Positions 7,285-15,042 of a stretch of 16,025 bases of DNA are shown here, one piece after another. The notes under the pieces were generated by a model. The model was not told where the DNA came from, did not search any database, and worked only from the letters and a program-made list of their open reading frames with translations. Source of the DNA: UBA3071 sp965369635. GTDB taxonomy: Bacteria; Chloroflexota; Anaerolineae; UBA3071. The position numbers and the translations under genes are program-made. Within the stretch, counting starts at the first letter, position 1. Every line of letters starts with the position of its first letter. The stretch covers positions 1-16,025 of the forward strand of contig CBDURC010000041.1 in NCBI GenBank assembly GCA_965369635.1, in the 5' to 3' direction.

Positions 7285-8954
7285 GAGCCGCCACGCCCCA
7301 ATCTGTATAACCTCGTCAGCGCCACCTCGTCGCGGTAGGCGACGAGCTGGCGGGCGGTCTCCGCTTCGACCCAGCCCAGAGCGGCGGCCAAACGCTCCGC
7401 CACAGCCCGCGCCACGTCCAGTCCGTGACCCGCCGCCGCGTAGATGAGTGGGATGCGCCGCACCAACACATCAGGCAGAGTTACGGCCATCTCTTCAGCC
7501 AGCGCGTGATCTACCTCTGCCCAGAGGTAGGGCAGGCCCGGCACGATGGGCTCGCCCAGCGCCAACTCGTCGGTGATGCGCTGGAGAAGGGCACAGTAGC
7601 GACTGCCGTAGCGGCCAACAAGATGGTCAACCACCTCCGGTGAACAGGTCGTCTTCGTGTTATGTCCACCTGTGTCCACCAGCCGCCGCAGTTCGGTCAG
7701 CGGCATTGGATCCAGCGGTATCTCATCGGTGGTGCACTCTTGGAAGCCGCCGACGCCGCAGCAAGCGGCCAGTCGGGCCACCACCCGATCCACGATCTGC
7801 TCCGCCATGTGACGGTAGGTAGTCAGTTTGCCTCCGGTGATGGAAATGAGACCTGTGTCGCTCTCGGAGATCTCGTGCTCGCGGGAGACGTCGTAGGCAC
7901 CCTCCGCCGCCGCGTCGCCGATGAGAGGGCGCACGCCCGCCCAGGTGCTGATGATGTCATCTGTTGTCAGACGAGCCTTGGGGAAGGCCAGGTTGGTTGC
8001 CTCCAGCAAGTACTCGACGTCCTCGGCGGTAGCGTAGGGGTGATCCAGGCTGCCATCGTAGTCCGTCTCCGTAGTGCCGATGTAGGCCAGATGGCCCCAG
8101 GGCACCAGGAAGAGCAAACGCTCATCCCGTGGCGAGGTGAAGACGATGGCATGGCGGTTGGCGAAGCGCTGACGATCCACGACGATATGGATGCCCTTGG
8201 TCGGACTCAGCCGCTCTGCGTGCGGCTCGTCCATTCCCATCAACTCATCGGCCCAAACGCCGGTGGCGTTGACCACCACGCGGGCAACGATGCGCATCTC
8301 CTCGTCCGTCAACTCATCGCGAGCGGTTACGCCACTGATCTGTCCCCCATCATCGCGCAGAAAGCCAGTCACGCGGACATGGTTGGCGACCAGGGCACCA
8401 GCACGGTGTGCTGCCTGCGCCGTGGCCAGAGTCAGTCGTGCGTCGTCCACATGCGCATCGTAATACTCAGCCGCGCCCAGCAGGCCCTCGGCGGCCACGC
8501 TCGGCTCTGCCTCCAACGTCTCCCCCTTGTCCAGCATGCGGTGGATGTGAATGTTGCGAAAGAACGCCAGAGCGTCATACATCCACATGCCTGCACGGAT
8601 TACGAAACGACGATCCTTACCCCCCTTGTAGAGCGGATATAGGAAGGGCAGTGGCTTGACCAGGTGCGGGGCGATGCGCAGCAGCGTGCGCCGCTCGCGG
8701 CTCGATTCGTAAACCATGCCGATCTGCAAATGGGCCAGGTAGCGCAGGCCACCGTGGATGAGTCGGGCGGAGCGGCCACTGGTACCACTGCCGAAGTCCA
8801 CCTTCTCCAACAGGCCGACACGCAGGCCACGCAATGCAGCGTCCCAGGCGATGCCCGTGCCCGTCACACCGCCGCCGATGACCAGCAGGTCCAGCGGCTC
8901 GGTGGCGAGGCGAGCGAGATTCTGTGCTCGGGTGCGGTGAGAGAAAGTGTTCAT
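7281..8954 (-). CDS. glpD: Aerobic glycerol-3-phosphate dehydrogenase GlpD
   Basis: A 557-residue FAD enzyme oxidising sn-glycerol 3-phosphate to dihydroxyacetone phosphate with electrons passed to quinone. The FAD-binding fold has VIGGGVTGTG (25-34). GTSGRSARLIHGGLRYL (57-73) is the family signature, and GGKLTTYRHMAEQIVD marks the end of the FAD domain. A C-terminal helical domain follows, and the length matches bacterial GlpD. ATG at 8954 is chosen on family N-terminal length. ATG at 9002 has a better ribosome site (GAGAGG), but its 16 extra residues come from repeat-like DNA. It lies downstream of the alkyl-DHAP-synthase-like gene, and both handle DHAP. Confidence 0.93.
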   Translation of the reverse strand: MNTFSHRTRAQNLARLATEPLDLLVIGGGVTGTGIAWDAALRGLRVGLLEKVDFGSGTSGRSARLIHGGLRYLAHLQIGMVYESSRERRTLLRIAPHLVKPLPFLYPLYKGGKDRRFVIRAGMWMYDALAFFRNIHIHRMLDKGETLEAEPSVAAEGLLGAAEYYDAHVDDARLTLATAQAAHRAGALVANHVRVTGFLRDDGGQISGVTARDELTDEEMRIVARVVVNATGVWADELMGMDEPHAERLSPTKGIHIVVDRQRFANRHAIVFTSPRDERLLFLVPWGHLAYIGTTETDYDGSLDHPYATAEDVEYLLEATNLAFPKARLTTDDIISTWAGVRPLIGDAAAEGAYDVSREHEISESDTGLISITGGKLTTYRHMAEQIVDRVVARLAACCGVGGFQECTTDEIPLDPMPLTELRRLVDTGGHNTKTTCSPEVVDHLVGRYGSRYCALLQRITDELALGEPIVPGLPYLWAEVDHALAEEMAVTLPDVLVRRIPLIYAAAGHGLDVARAVAERLAAALGWVEAETARQLVAYRDEVALTRLYRLGRGGS

Positions 8955-8964
8955 GGCAAACCAA

Positions 8965-9042
8965 GGGTCTGACAGAGCTGAGGGGTTTGAAGGGGGACCC
9001 ATCAGCCGCCTCTCAGTTCCCTCAGACCCTCCAGCCTCTGTC
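8965..9042. repeat. Decayed short-repeat array between two genes
   Basis: Forward TCTGA/GCTGA/TTTGA words spaced 9 nt apart (8968-8990) face CTCAG words on the right (9001-9026). Exact inverted matches include GGGTCTGA with TCAGACCC and GACAGAG with CTCTGTC. It lies between the GlpD start and the stop of the upstream gene and resembles the other short arrays here. Confidence 0.45.
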
Positions 9043-10711
9043 ACTCCTCCAGAAGTTTTCCAGGGTTCATCACCCCGTGCGGGTCGAAGGTCCGTTTCAA
9101 CGCTCGCAGCGCGGCCAGACCCAGAGGGCCGTGCTCCCGTTCCAGCCAGGGCCGATGGTCGTGCCCCACGCCGTGATGGTGGCTCAGCGTCCCGCCGTGC
9201 TGCATGATGGCCTCGGTCGCCTTGCGCTTGATGAACTCCCACTGAGCGATCTCTCGCCCCTCCACCTGCTTCGCCAGGAAAGTGTAGTAGAGCGAGGCAC
9301 CATCGGAATAGGCATGGGAGACGTGGCACATGACCAGTGGCTTCACTCCTTCGGCCTCGATGGCTTCAGCAATGGCCTGACCCACCGCGTCGTAAAGCGG
9401 CAGCAGGTTGTCCCAGGTCGTGGCCGTCTCCAGCGTGTCCACCAGCACGCCGCGGTCCAGCAGGATGTCCCGCAGGTAGGGCAAAGCGAAGCGCTCACTG
9501 TACCAGGCTTCCCCAGGGCTGCGCCCCAGGTGAAAGGCCCCCTGTGCGGCACAGACAGTCAGTGCCGCATCCATGTCCTCAGGCACGCTCTGTTCATCCC
9601 CCTCGCAGCCCAAGATCATGATGCAGGCACCGCGCAGAGCGACGCCCCGCCGCTTCATCAGGCGTTTTCCGATGGCCTGCGTCAACCGAGCAGTGCGGCC
9701 GCGGCTGGGCGGGCTCATGGCCAAATAGGCGCGGGTCTCGGTGATGTCCGAGAGGCGAGCCATGGCCGGTGGCCGATCACCTTGCATCATAGTTCGGATG
9801 GCAGCCACTCCGTCAGCGTAGGAACGGAAGAGCAATCCGCGATAGTCGCGTGCCGCGGGCAACGGGCGCAGCCGCATCGTGGCCTGGGTGATCACCCCGA
9901 AAGCCCCTTCGGAACCGATGAGCATATCTTTGATGCTCGGCCCCGCTGCCGATGCGGGCACGTGTCGCGTCTCAAGCGTCCCCTGCGGCGTCACCATCCG
10001 CAGCCACTCCACCATCTCTTCGATCTTACCATAGCGCAGCGATTGCTGCCCAGCGGCGCGGGTGGCAATCCAACCGCCCAGCGAGCTGAATTCGAAGGAT
10101 TGAGGAAAATGGCCCAGCGTGAGCCCCTCATGGTTCAATGCGTTCTCTAGTGCCGGCCCCAAGATGCCAGCTTGCACAGTGGCTGTGTGCGATACGGTAT
10201 CCACAGACATCACTTGGTTGAGCCGCGCCAGGTTGAGGCTGATCGTCGGCTGCTCGCCCAGCGCTGTTAGACCGCCGGTGACGCTGGAGCCGCCGCCGTA
10301 GGGGACGATGGCCCAGTTTCGTCGCACGGCCAGTGCCACCAGCGCCGCTACTTTCTCCTCGCCTTCCGGCCAAGCAACCACATCGGGGGCACGTTCGAGC
10401 TGTCCCAGCCGCAGCCGCATCAGATCGGGGTAGCTCTTGCCTACAGCGTGCGTCACCCGCGCTCTATGCTCCGCCGATAGATGCTCCGCGCCGATGATGG
10501 CCGACAGCGCGTGCAGATCGTCGGCCGAGAGGCGGGAAGCAGGCAGCGTGATGCGTTCCAGTTCTGCTTGCGGGCCGCGCCCCTCGCCCGTCAGCCTCAG
10601 TTCATCGGTCAGGAAAGGGTAAAAACCGGGACGCTCACTCAGATCGTAGGTCTGATCGAGCGTGCCCCAGCCCCACCAGCGTCGGTTGCTATTCAGCGGA
10701 GGACTCCTCAA
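9041..10711 (-). CDS. FAD-linked oxidase, alkyl-DHAP-synthase-like
   Basis: About 556 residues of the vanillyl-alcohol-oxidase/PCMH flavoprotein fold. RRWWGWG (10-16) is a typical start. The FAD-binding loop PYGGGSSVTGG (137-147), SSLGGWIATRAAGQQSLRYG (209-228), LIGSEGAFGVIT and SHHHGVG (510-516) follow. The triple histidine and the preceding HVSHAYSDGASLYYTF (463-478) match alkyldihydroxyacetonephosphate synthase, which swaps the acyl group of acyl-DHAP for a fatty alcohol to make an ether bond. The start is uncertain: TTG at 10711 or CTG at 10696, the latter preceded by GAGGAG. Its beginning overlaps the end of the HIT gene by 23 nt. Glycolate/lactate-oxidase-like activity is the alternative. 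Confidence 0.85.
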   Translation of the reverse strand: MRSPPLNSNRRWWGWGTLDQTYDLSERPGFYPFLTDELRLTGEGRGPQAELERITLPASRLSADDLHALSAIIGAEHLSAEHRARVTHAVGKSYPDLMRLRLGQLERAPDVVAWPEGEEKVAALVALAVRRNWAIVPYGGGSSVTGGLTALGEQPTISLNLARLNQVMSVDTVSHTATVQAGILGPALENALNHEGLTLGHFPQSFEFSSLGGWIATRAAGQQSLRYGKIEEMVEWLRMVTPQGTLETRHVPASAAGPSIKDMLIGSEGAFGVITQATMRLRPLPAARDYRGLLFRSYADGVAAIRTMMQGDRPPAMARLSDITETRAYLAMSPPSRGRTARLTQAIGKRLMKRRGVALRGACIMILGCEGDEQSVPEDMDAALTVCAAQGAFHLGRSPGEAWYSERFALPYLRDILLDRGVLVDTLETATTWDNLLPLYDAVGQAIAEAIEAEGVKPLVMCHVSHAYSDGASLYYTFLAKQVEGREIAQWEFIKRKATEAIMQHGGTLSHHHGVGHDHRPWLEREHGPLGLAALRALKRTFDPHGVMNPGKLLEE

Positions 10712-11180
10712 ATGCTGCTCCCAAGCGGCTGCAGGTCTGATCGAGCATCTCGGGCACCATACGAACCCCGGCCAGAATGGTCATGAAGTTGGTGTCCCCT
10801 TCCCAGCGAGGGACAACGTGAATGTGCACGTGGTCGTCCACCCCTGCTCCCGCCGCTTTGCCCAGGTTCGCGCCGATGTTGAAGCCATGCGGGTTCATGG
10901 TTTCCCGCAGCGCGGCCATTCCCTTGTTCACCAACTGCATCAGTTCCGACAGCGTCTTCTCGTCCAAGTCTTCCAGGCTGGCGACGTGTTCATAAGGCAC
11001 AACCATGAGATGGCCGTTGTTGTACGGATAGCGATTGAGGACGACGAATGCTCGCTGCCCGCGATGTAGTATGTGGCAGGAGCGGTCGTCTCCTGCTTCA
11101 AGCATGTCGCAGAAGATGCATTGCCCCGATTTCTCGCTCAGGATATACTCCATTCGCCAGGGTGTCCAAAGACGTTCCAT
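10689..11180 (-). CDS. HIT-family protein, Ap4A phosphorylase type
   Basis: A 163-residue nucleotide-binding protein. MERLWTPWRMEYI is the usual start of the bacterial/archaeal Ap4A phosphorylase-like HIT group. Zinc ligands begin with CIFC (21-24). NRYPYNNGHLMVVPYEH (49-65) and the histidine triad DHVHIHVVPRW (116-126, His117/119/121) complete the domain. ATG at 11180 has GGAG five bases upstream; a longer reading would translate the nonamer repeat as Ser-Leu-Ala units. The enzyme likely degrades dinucleoside polyphosphates; adenylyl-sulfate or generic HIT hydrolase activity is possible. Confidence 0.9.
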   Translation of the reverse strand: MERLWTPWRMEYILSEKSGQCIFCDMLEAGDDRSCHILHRGQRAFVVLNRYPYNNGHLMVVPYEHVASLEDLDEKTLSELMQLVNKGMAALRETMNPHGFNIGANLGKAAGAGVDDHVHIHVVPRWEGDTNFMTILAGVRMVPEMLDQTCSRLGAAFEESSAE

Positions 11181-11203
11181 GCTCACTCCAATCTGGTCAG
11201 CCG

Positions 11204-11238
11204 ATGAAGCCAATGAAGCCAATGAAGCCAATGAAGCT
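11204..11238. repeat. Nonamer tandem repeat ATGAAGCCA, about 4 copies
   Basis: Three perfect copies (11204-11230) and a partial fourth. It lies between the HIT start and the transposase remnant. It could change copy number by slippage and alter the HIT 5' leader length. Confidence 0.9.
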
Positions 11239-11240
11239 GA

Positions 11241-11600
11241 TCGAAGCACAGTGAGATTTCATCACGAATGCCTCGAGCCGAAATCGTCGACATTTCCCGC
11301 TTCCCTGAAGAGAAGCACTTGGCCCAATACATGGGACTGACTTGGGAGAAACGGTCCAGCGGCAGCCTTGTCTCACAGAACACTCGACTGACCAAGGTGG
11401 GCAACAAGTATCTGCGCTACTACTTCATCTTGGGCGCAGACAAACTCCGGCTGTACCACTTGGAGTACAAAGCCTACTACTGGCGCAAGTACAGCGAAGT
11501 CTCTAAGTATCAACACAAACGTGCCCTCGTACTCACAGCTCGCAAACTCGTGCGTCTGGTGCATGCCCTGCTCACGAAGAATGTCCCTTACGTGAGGCCT
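11241..11600 (+). pseudogene. IS110-family transposase, C-terminal remnant
   Basis: The only plus-strand coding signal. The frame reads AEIVDISRFPEEKHLAQYMG, then LTWEKRSSGSLVSQNTRLTK with GNKYLRYYF, and ends near ARKLVRLVHALLTKNVPY. This is the Transposase_20 half of IS110-type recombinases, including the serine-containing SSG segment. The N-terminal DEDD/RuvC-like half is absent: an in-frame stop lies near 11240. No proper stop follows the homology; the frame runs on into antisense of the fusion gene. It is therefore a dead fragment. Its 3' boundary (about 11600) is estimated from where family resemblance ends. Confidence 0.85.
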
Positions 11601-11615
11601 CGGAACCCGAACCCT

Positions 11616-14600
11616 TCACTCCTCCAGGCCCAACCAATCCACTGGCTGTCCCCGTTTCTTGATTGGGAAACGGCTGAGCACGACTGCCTGGTCATGCAGC
11701 AGCACGCGGTCGCCCGGCGACAGATCCTCTCTGGCCTTCTCCGACCGCGGCCGCCTGGGCAGGTTGAAGATGCCGATGCGCGTGCCCGGTCTGTTGTAGC
11801 GCTTGTCCACGTAGGCCAGGCCCAGCAGGTACCCTTCGCTGTCAAGGCTGCAACTGGTGATGTAGCCGATGACCTGGCCTCGCCTGTCGGTCACTGGGTC
11901 ACCAGTCTTTGGCACTCGCACGCCCTTCTCTCGCATACGGAAGCGAATGACCGCCTTGCCGGTGTTGTATCCCTTCTCCACCAATGCCTGGCGGCCGATG
12001 AAATAAGGTTTGTGCAACTTGACGTAAGACCCAAAACCAGCCTCGACAGGGTTGATGCTGAACGGCCCGGCCAGCTCGTGGCCATAGAGGGGCAGCCCGG
12101 CCTCAGTGCGAGTGCTGTCCCGTGCGCCCAACGCCGTGGGCTGCACGCCCAGGTCATCGCCAGCATCGAGGATCGCATTCCACAGCGTCACCGCCTGCCC
12201 TGGGTGCACGAACAGCTCATAGCCCACGTCCTCGCCGGTGTAACCGGTGCGCGCCACGATCAGATCGAGGCCGGAGAAACGGCCTTCCATCAAGGAAGTG
12301 CGGGCCAGCCGTCCCAGCGCGGCAGCGGTCGCCGCGTCGCCGGCCAAACGCTGCAAGACTTGCAGAGAGGCTGGCCCCTGCAGCGCCAGGTCCACCCGCT
12401 GCCGGTCGCCGGCGGCGGGGTCCTTCAGATCACGCAGGATGGCTCGGCCCTCCGGCTCCACCAGCCGCTGGCGGTCGAGGAGCACGTCGCCGTCGTTCAC
12501 ACTGCTGAGCCAGGCCCAGTCCTTGTCCGCGTTGACGGCATTGACGACCATCAGGTAGAGATCCGGAGCACGGCGGTAGACCATGAGATCATCAATCACG
12601 TTGCCGTCAGGATCGAGCAGGTAGGTGTAGAAGGACTGGCCGGGATCGAACCAGCGCACGTAGTTGGTGAGCACCAGATCGAGGAAGCTGGTGGCGTGCG
12701 GCCCGGCAATCTCGAAGACGCCCATGTGGGCTACGTCAAACAGCCCCGCCGCCTGGCGCACGGCCCGATGCTCCTCGCTCACCGAAGTGTACCAGACTGG
12801 CATCTCCCAGCCGGCGAAGGGGATGATCTTGCGGGTGAGCTGGCGATGCACCTCGTAGAGCGGCGTGCGCTTGACCGGCGCATCTTCGGGCTCCTGCCAG
12901 CGGAACTCCGGCCGCTCATCGTGCGGTGCCAACTCGCTCAGGCTCTTTTGCCCCACGAAGTAGGGTTTCGACAGGCGGAACAGCTCAGGAAGCGCCCTGC
13001 ACAGCGCCTTCGCGTCCGAGCTATCCCCACCCAGCGGAGCGTCCTCCCCATCCTCGCCAATGATGCCGTTCAGAAGCTCCTCGACTGCAGCATCCAGCTC
13101 ATCCCTCGTCCCCCATTCCTCGTTCCCCGTTCCTCGTTCCTCCGCCAGATCCACCACCACCGCTGGCCCTTCCACCTTGGCGAAGATGTCATCGGGATCG
13201 AAGAGGACATAACCATCGGCCAGGCCGCGTAGCCAGGCCTTGACCCGTTCCGCCTGGGCGTTGTGCACGGCCAGAACGAAGCGATCACGCCCCCGCTTGT
13301 CGGGCGCCAGTTTCTGCACGAAACCGTCGTCCAAAAGCTTTCCCGCCCGATCCAGCAGCAGCGTGCGCTGGTGCTGGCCGGGGCTCAGGCTGGCTATGTC
13401 GTTGGTGGTAATCTGCTGCAGGAAAGGCAGGGCCCGCCAGCCGCTGATGGCCAGCACGCGTCGCCCCTCGCCGTCGCCGGGGTTTTCGGGCATGATGAAG
13501 TAGTGCGGGTAGCCGCTGTCCATTGAGGAGGTCTCGGCGGGAGTGGCGGCGGTGAGCGCGGCCACCTTGCGCTTGACCTCCTCCAGCACATCCAGGTCAA
13601 TCTTGCCCCGCGGCAGCGTGCCGATGAGCCCCTCGTAGGTGAAGGGCTCGATGTTGGCAACTACCTGGGCGATGCAGTCGGCAATGATGTCCATTTCCGC
13701 CGGGCCCATGCCCCGCTGGGTGACCCAAGGAGTACCTAGCCGCACACCGCGAGCCGTGGCCGTGGCCTCGTCGCCAGGGACAGTGTTCTTGTTGGCCACG
13801 ATGCCGCACAGCTCAAGGATGCGCACCACGATCTCGCCCAGCAGCGGGAAGCCGTGCCTGCCGGCCAGGTTGCGCAGGTCGAGCATGAGCAGGTGCGTGT
13901 CGCTGCCGCCGTAGACAAACTCCAGCCCCCGCTTCTGCAAGCTCTCAGCCAGCGATTGGGCGTTCTCTACGATGCGGTGCTGCAGGCGGCGGAAGGGTTC
14001 GCTGCGGGCGATGTGGAAGGCCACGGCCATGGCGGCGAATTTGTTGGTGTGCGGGCCGCCCTGCGCGCCGGGGAAGACGGCGGCGTCAATCATCTCCGCC
14101 TTCTCGGCATCGGTGGTCAGGATCACCGCCCCGCGGGGGCCGCAGATGGTCTTGTGGGTAGTGAAAGTGACCACGTCAGCGATGCCGATGGGATTGGGGT
14201 GAACACCGCCGGCCACCAGGCCCGCCGTATGGGCGACGTCAGCCATCAGATATGCGCCCACGGCGTCGGCAATCTGGCGGAACTTCTCCCAGTCGGGCGC
14301 CCAAGGATAGGAGGTGTAGCCAGCGATGATGATGCGGGGCCGGTGCTCCAGCGCCAGTTGCTTGATCTGATCGTAGTTCAGCCGCTCCGTGCGGTTGTCT
14401 ACGCCATAGGAGACGACACGATAGCGCCGACCGGAGATGTTAAACTCACTGCCGTGGGTCAGGTGGCCGCCCTGGAAGAGGTCCATGCCCATCAGCGTGT
14501 CGCCCGGCTCCAGCAAGGCATCGTAGACGGCCAGGTTCGCCGCCGCACCCGAAAGGGGTTGCACGTTGACGAAGATCCGCTCCGCGGGCACCTTGTCGTT

Positions 14601-14960
14601 GGCGAAGAGCGCCGCGCAGCGCCGTTGGGCCAGCGTTTCCACAAAATGCACGTAGTCCGCCCCCTTGTAGAAGCGGCGGTCAGCGTAGCGACGATAGTAG
14701 GCAAGCTGATGGTCGAGGTCCAGGAGCAACCCCTCGTCGTCCTGGCACATGCGGGTGGGCGGGTAGCCCTCGGCGTAGATGTTGTTGAAGACGGAGCCCA
14801 GCGCCTGGCGCACGGGCAGCGGGCAGAAGGATTCCGAGGGGATGAGGATGATGCGGCGCGCCTGTCGCTCTTCCTCCAGTCGGATGATGTGGCCGATGTC
14901 GGGATCCACATCTGCGACGTTGGCTCCCCAGACGAGCTCGTGATAGACTTTGTCGGGCAT
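11616..14960 (-). CDS. Serine hydroxymethyltransferase / GcvT-like / aminomethyltransferase fusion
   Basis: A 1114-residue fusion. Residues 1-445 are serine hydroxymethyltransferase: LIPSESF, AEGYPPTRM, DVAHTAGLVAGG (241-252) and the PLP lysine Lys270 in TTHKTICGPRG. Residues 500-600 look like a GcvT/YgfZ folate-binding start (LAISGWRALPFLQQITTND, LLDRAGKLLDDG), and SKPYFVGQKSL (664-674) echoes HKPYFIGRQAL (983-993) of the later copy, so this segment looks like a shrunken GcvT. Residues 698-1114 are complete GcvT with GNVIDDLMVYR (likely catalytic Asp790/791) and ALGARDSTRTEAGLPLYGHE. Together these would interconvert serine, glycine and 5,10-methylene-THF and run the T-protein step. ATG at 14960 has GAGAGG upstream; a longer reading from 15059 would translate the riboswitch. 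Residues 607-620 are encoded by six heptamers. No gcvH or gcvP is in the window. Confidence 0.93.
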   Translation of the reverse strand: MPDKVYHELVWGANVADVDPDIGHIIRLEEERQARRIILIPSESFCPLPVRQALGSVFNNIYAEGYPPTRMCQDDEGLLLDLDHQLAYYRRYADRRFYKGADYVHFVETLAQRRCAALFANDKVPAERIFVNVQPLSGAAANLAVYDALLEPGDTLMGMDLFQGGHLTHGSEFNISGRRYRVVSYGVDNRTERLNYDQIKQLALEHRPRIIIAGYTSYPWAPDWEKFRQIADAVGAYLMADVAHTAGLVAGGVHPNPIGIADVVTFTTHKTICGPRGAVILTTDAEKAEMIDAAVFPGAQGGPHTNKFAAMAVAFHIARSEPFRRLQHRIVENAQSLAESLQKRGLEFVYGGSDTHLLMLDLRNLAGRHGFPLLGEIVVRILELCGIVANKNTVPGDEATATARGVRLGTPWVTQRGMGPAEMDIIADCIAQVVANIEPFTYEGLIGTLPRGKIDLDVLEEVKRKVAALTAATPAETSSMDSGYPHYFIMPENPGDGEGRRVLAISGWRALPFLQQITTNDIASLSPGQHQRTLLLDRAGKLLDDGFVQKLAPDKRGRDRFVLAVHNAQAERVKAWLRGLADGYVLFDPDDIFAKVEGPAVVVDLAEERGTGNEEWGTRDELDAAVEELLNGIIGEDGEDAPLGGDSSDAKALCRALPELFRLSKPYFVGQKSLSELAPHDERPEFRWQEPEDAPVKRTPLYEVHRQLTRKIIPFAGWEMPVWYTSVSEEHRAVRQAAGLFDVAHMGVFEIAGPHATSFLDLVLTNYVRWFDPGQSFYTYLLDPDGNVIDDLMVYRRAPDLYLMVVNAVNADKDWAWLSSVNDGDVLLDRQRLVEPEGRAILRDLKDPAAGDRQRVDLALQGPASLQVLQRLAGDAATAAALGRLARTSLMEGRFSGLDLIVARTGYTGEDVGYELFVHPGQAVTLWNAILDAGDDLGVQPTALGARDSTRTEAGLPLYGHELAGPFSINPVEAGFGSYVKLHKPYFIGRQALVEKGYNTGKAVIRFRMREKGVRVPKTGDPVTDRRGQVIGYITSCSLDSEGYLLGLAYVDKRYNRPGTRIGIFNLPRRPRSEKAREDLSPGDRVLLHDQAVVLSRFPIKKRGQPVDWLGLEE
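13101..13142. repeat. Six heptamers inside the fusion gene
   Basis: Forward units ATCCCTC, GTCCCCC, ATTCCTC, GTTCCCC, GTTCCTC, GTTCCTC run without gaps. Six times seven is 42 nt, so the reading frame is kept. They encode residues 607-620 (EERGTGNEEWGTRD) in the linker after the GcvT-like segment. Confidence 0.9.
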
Positions 14961-14976
14961 AATCGTCAGCCTCTCT

Positions 14977-14995
14977 GGGTGTGGGGACCACACCC
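14977..14995 (-). promoter_or_regulatory. Perfect 8-bp hairpin just before the ribosome site
   Basis: The RNA reads GGGTGTGG, loop TCC, CCACACCC. It lies between the terminator at 15008-15042 and the AGAGAGG ribosome site of the fusion gene, with no U-tract. It may shape leader structure or mRNA stability. Confidence 0.6.
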
Positions 14996-15007
14996 CTGCC
15001 AAGTGCC

Positions 15008-15042
15008 AAAAAGGGGCCGGCAGCGCGAAACCGTCCGGTCCC
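15008..15042 (-). terminator. Terminator of the proximal glycine riboswitch
   Basis: RNA arm GGGACCGG (15042-15035) pairs with CCGGCCCC (15020-15013) at 7 of 8 positions around a 14-nt loop, followed directly by UUUUU (15012-15008). Its 5' arm begins inside the bases that follow the aptamer core, so ligand-dependent competition is plausible. Confidence 0.7.

Noticed and set aside
8924..10150. Plus-strand open frame of about 400 codons opposite the FAD oxidase
   Set aside because: Antisense shadow; low-complexity composition, no motif, and it spans the junction of two real minus-strand genes.
11601..13232. Extension of the plus-strand transposase frame through the fusion gene
   Set aside because: Family resemblance stops near 11600; the rest is antisense of GcvT coding sequence.
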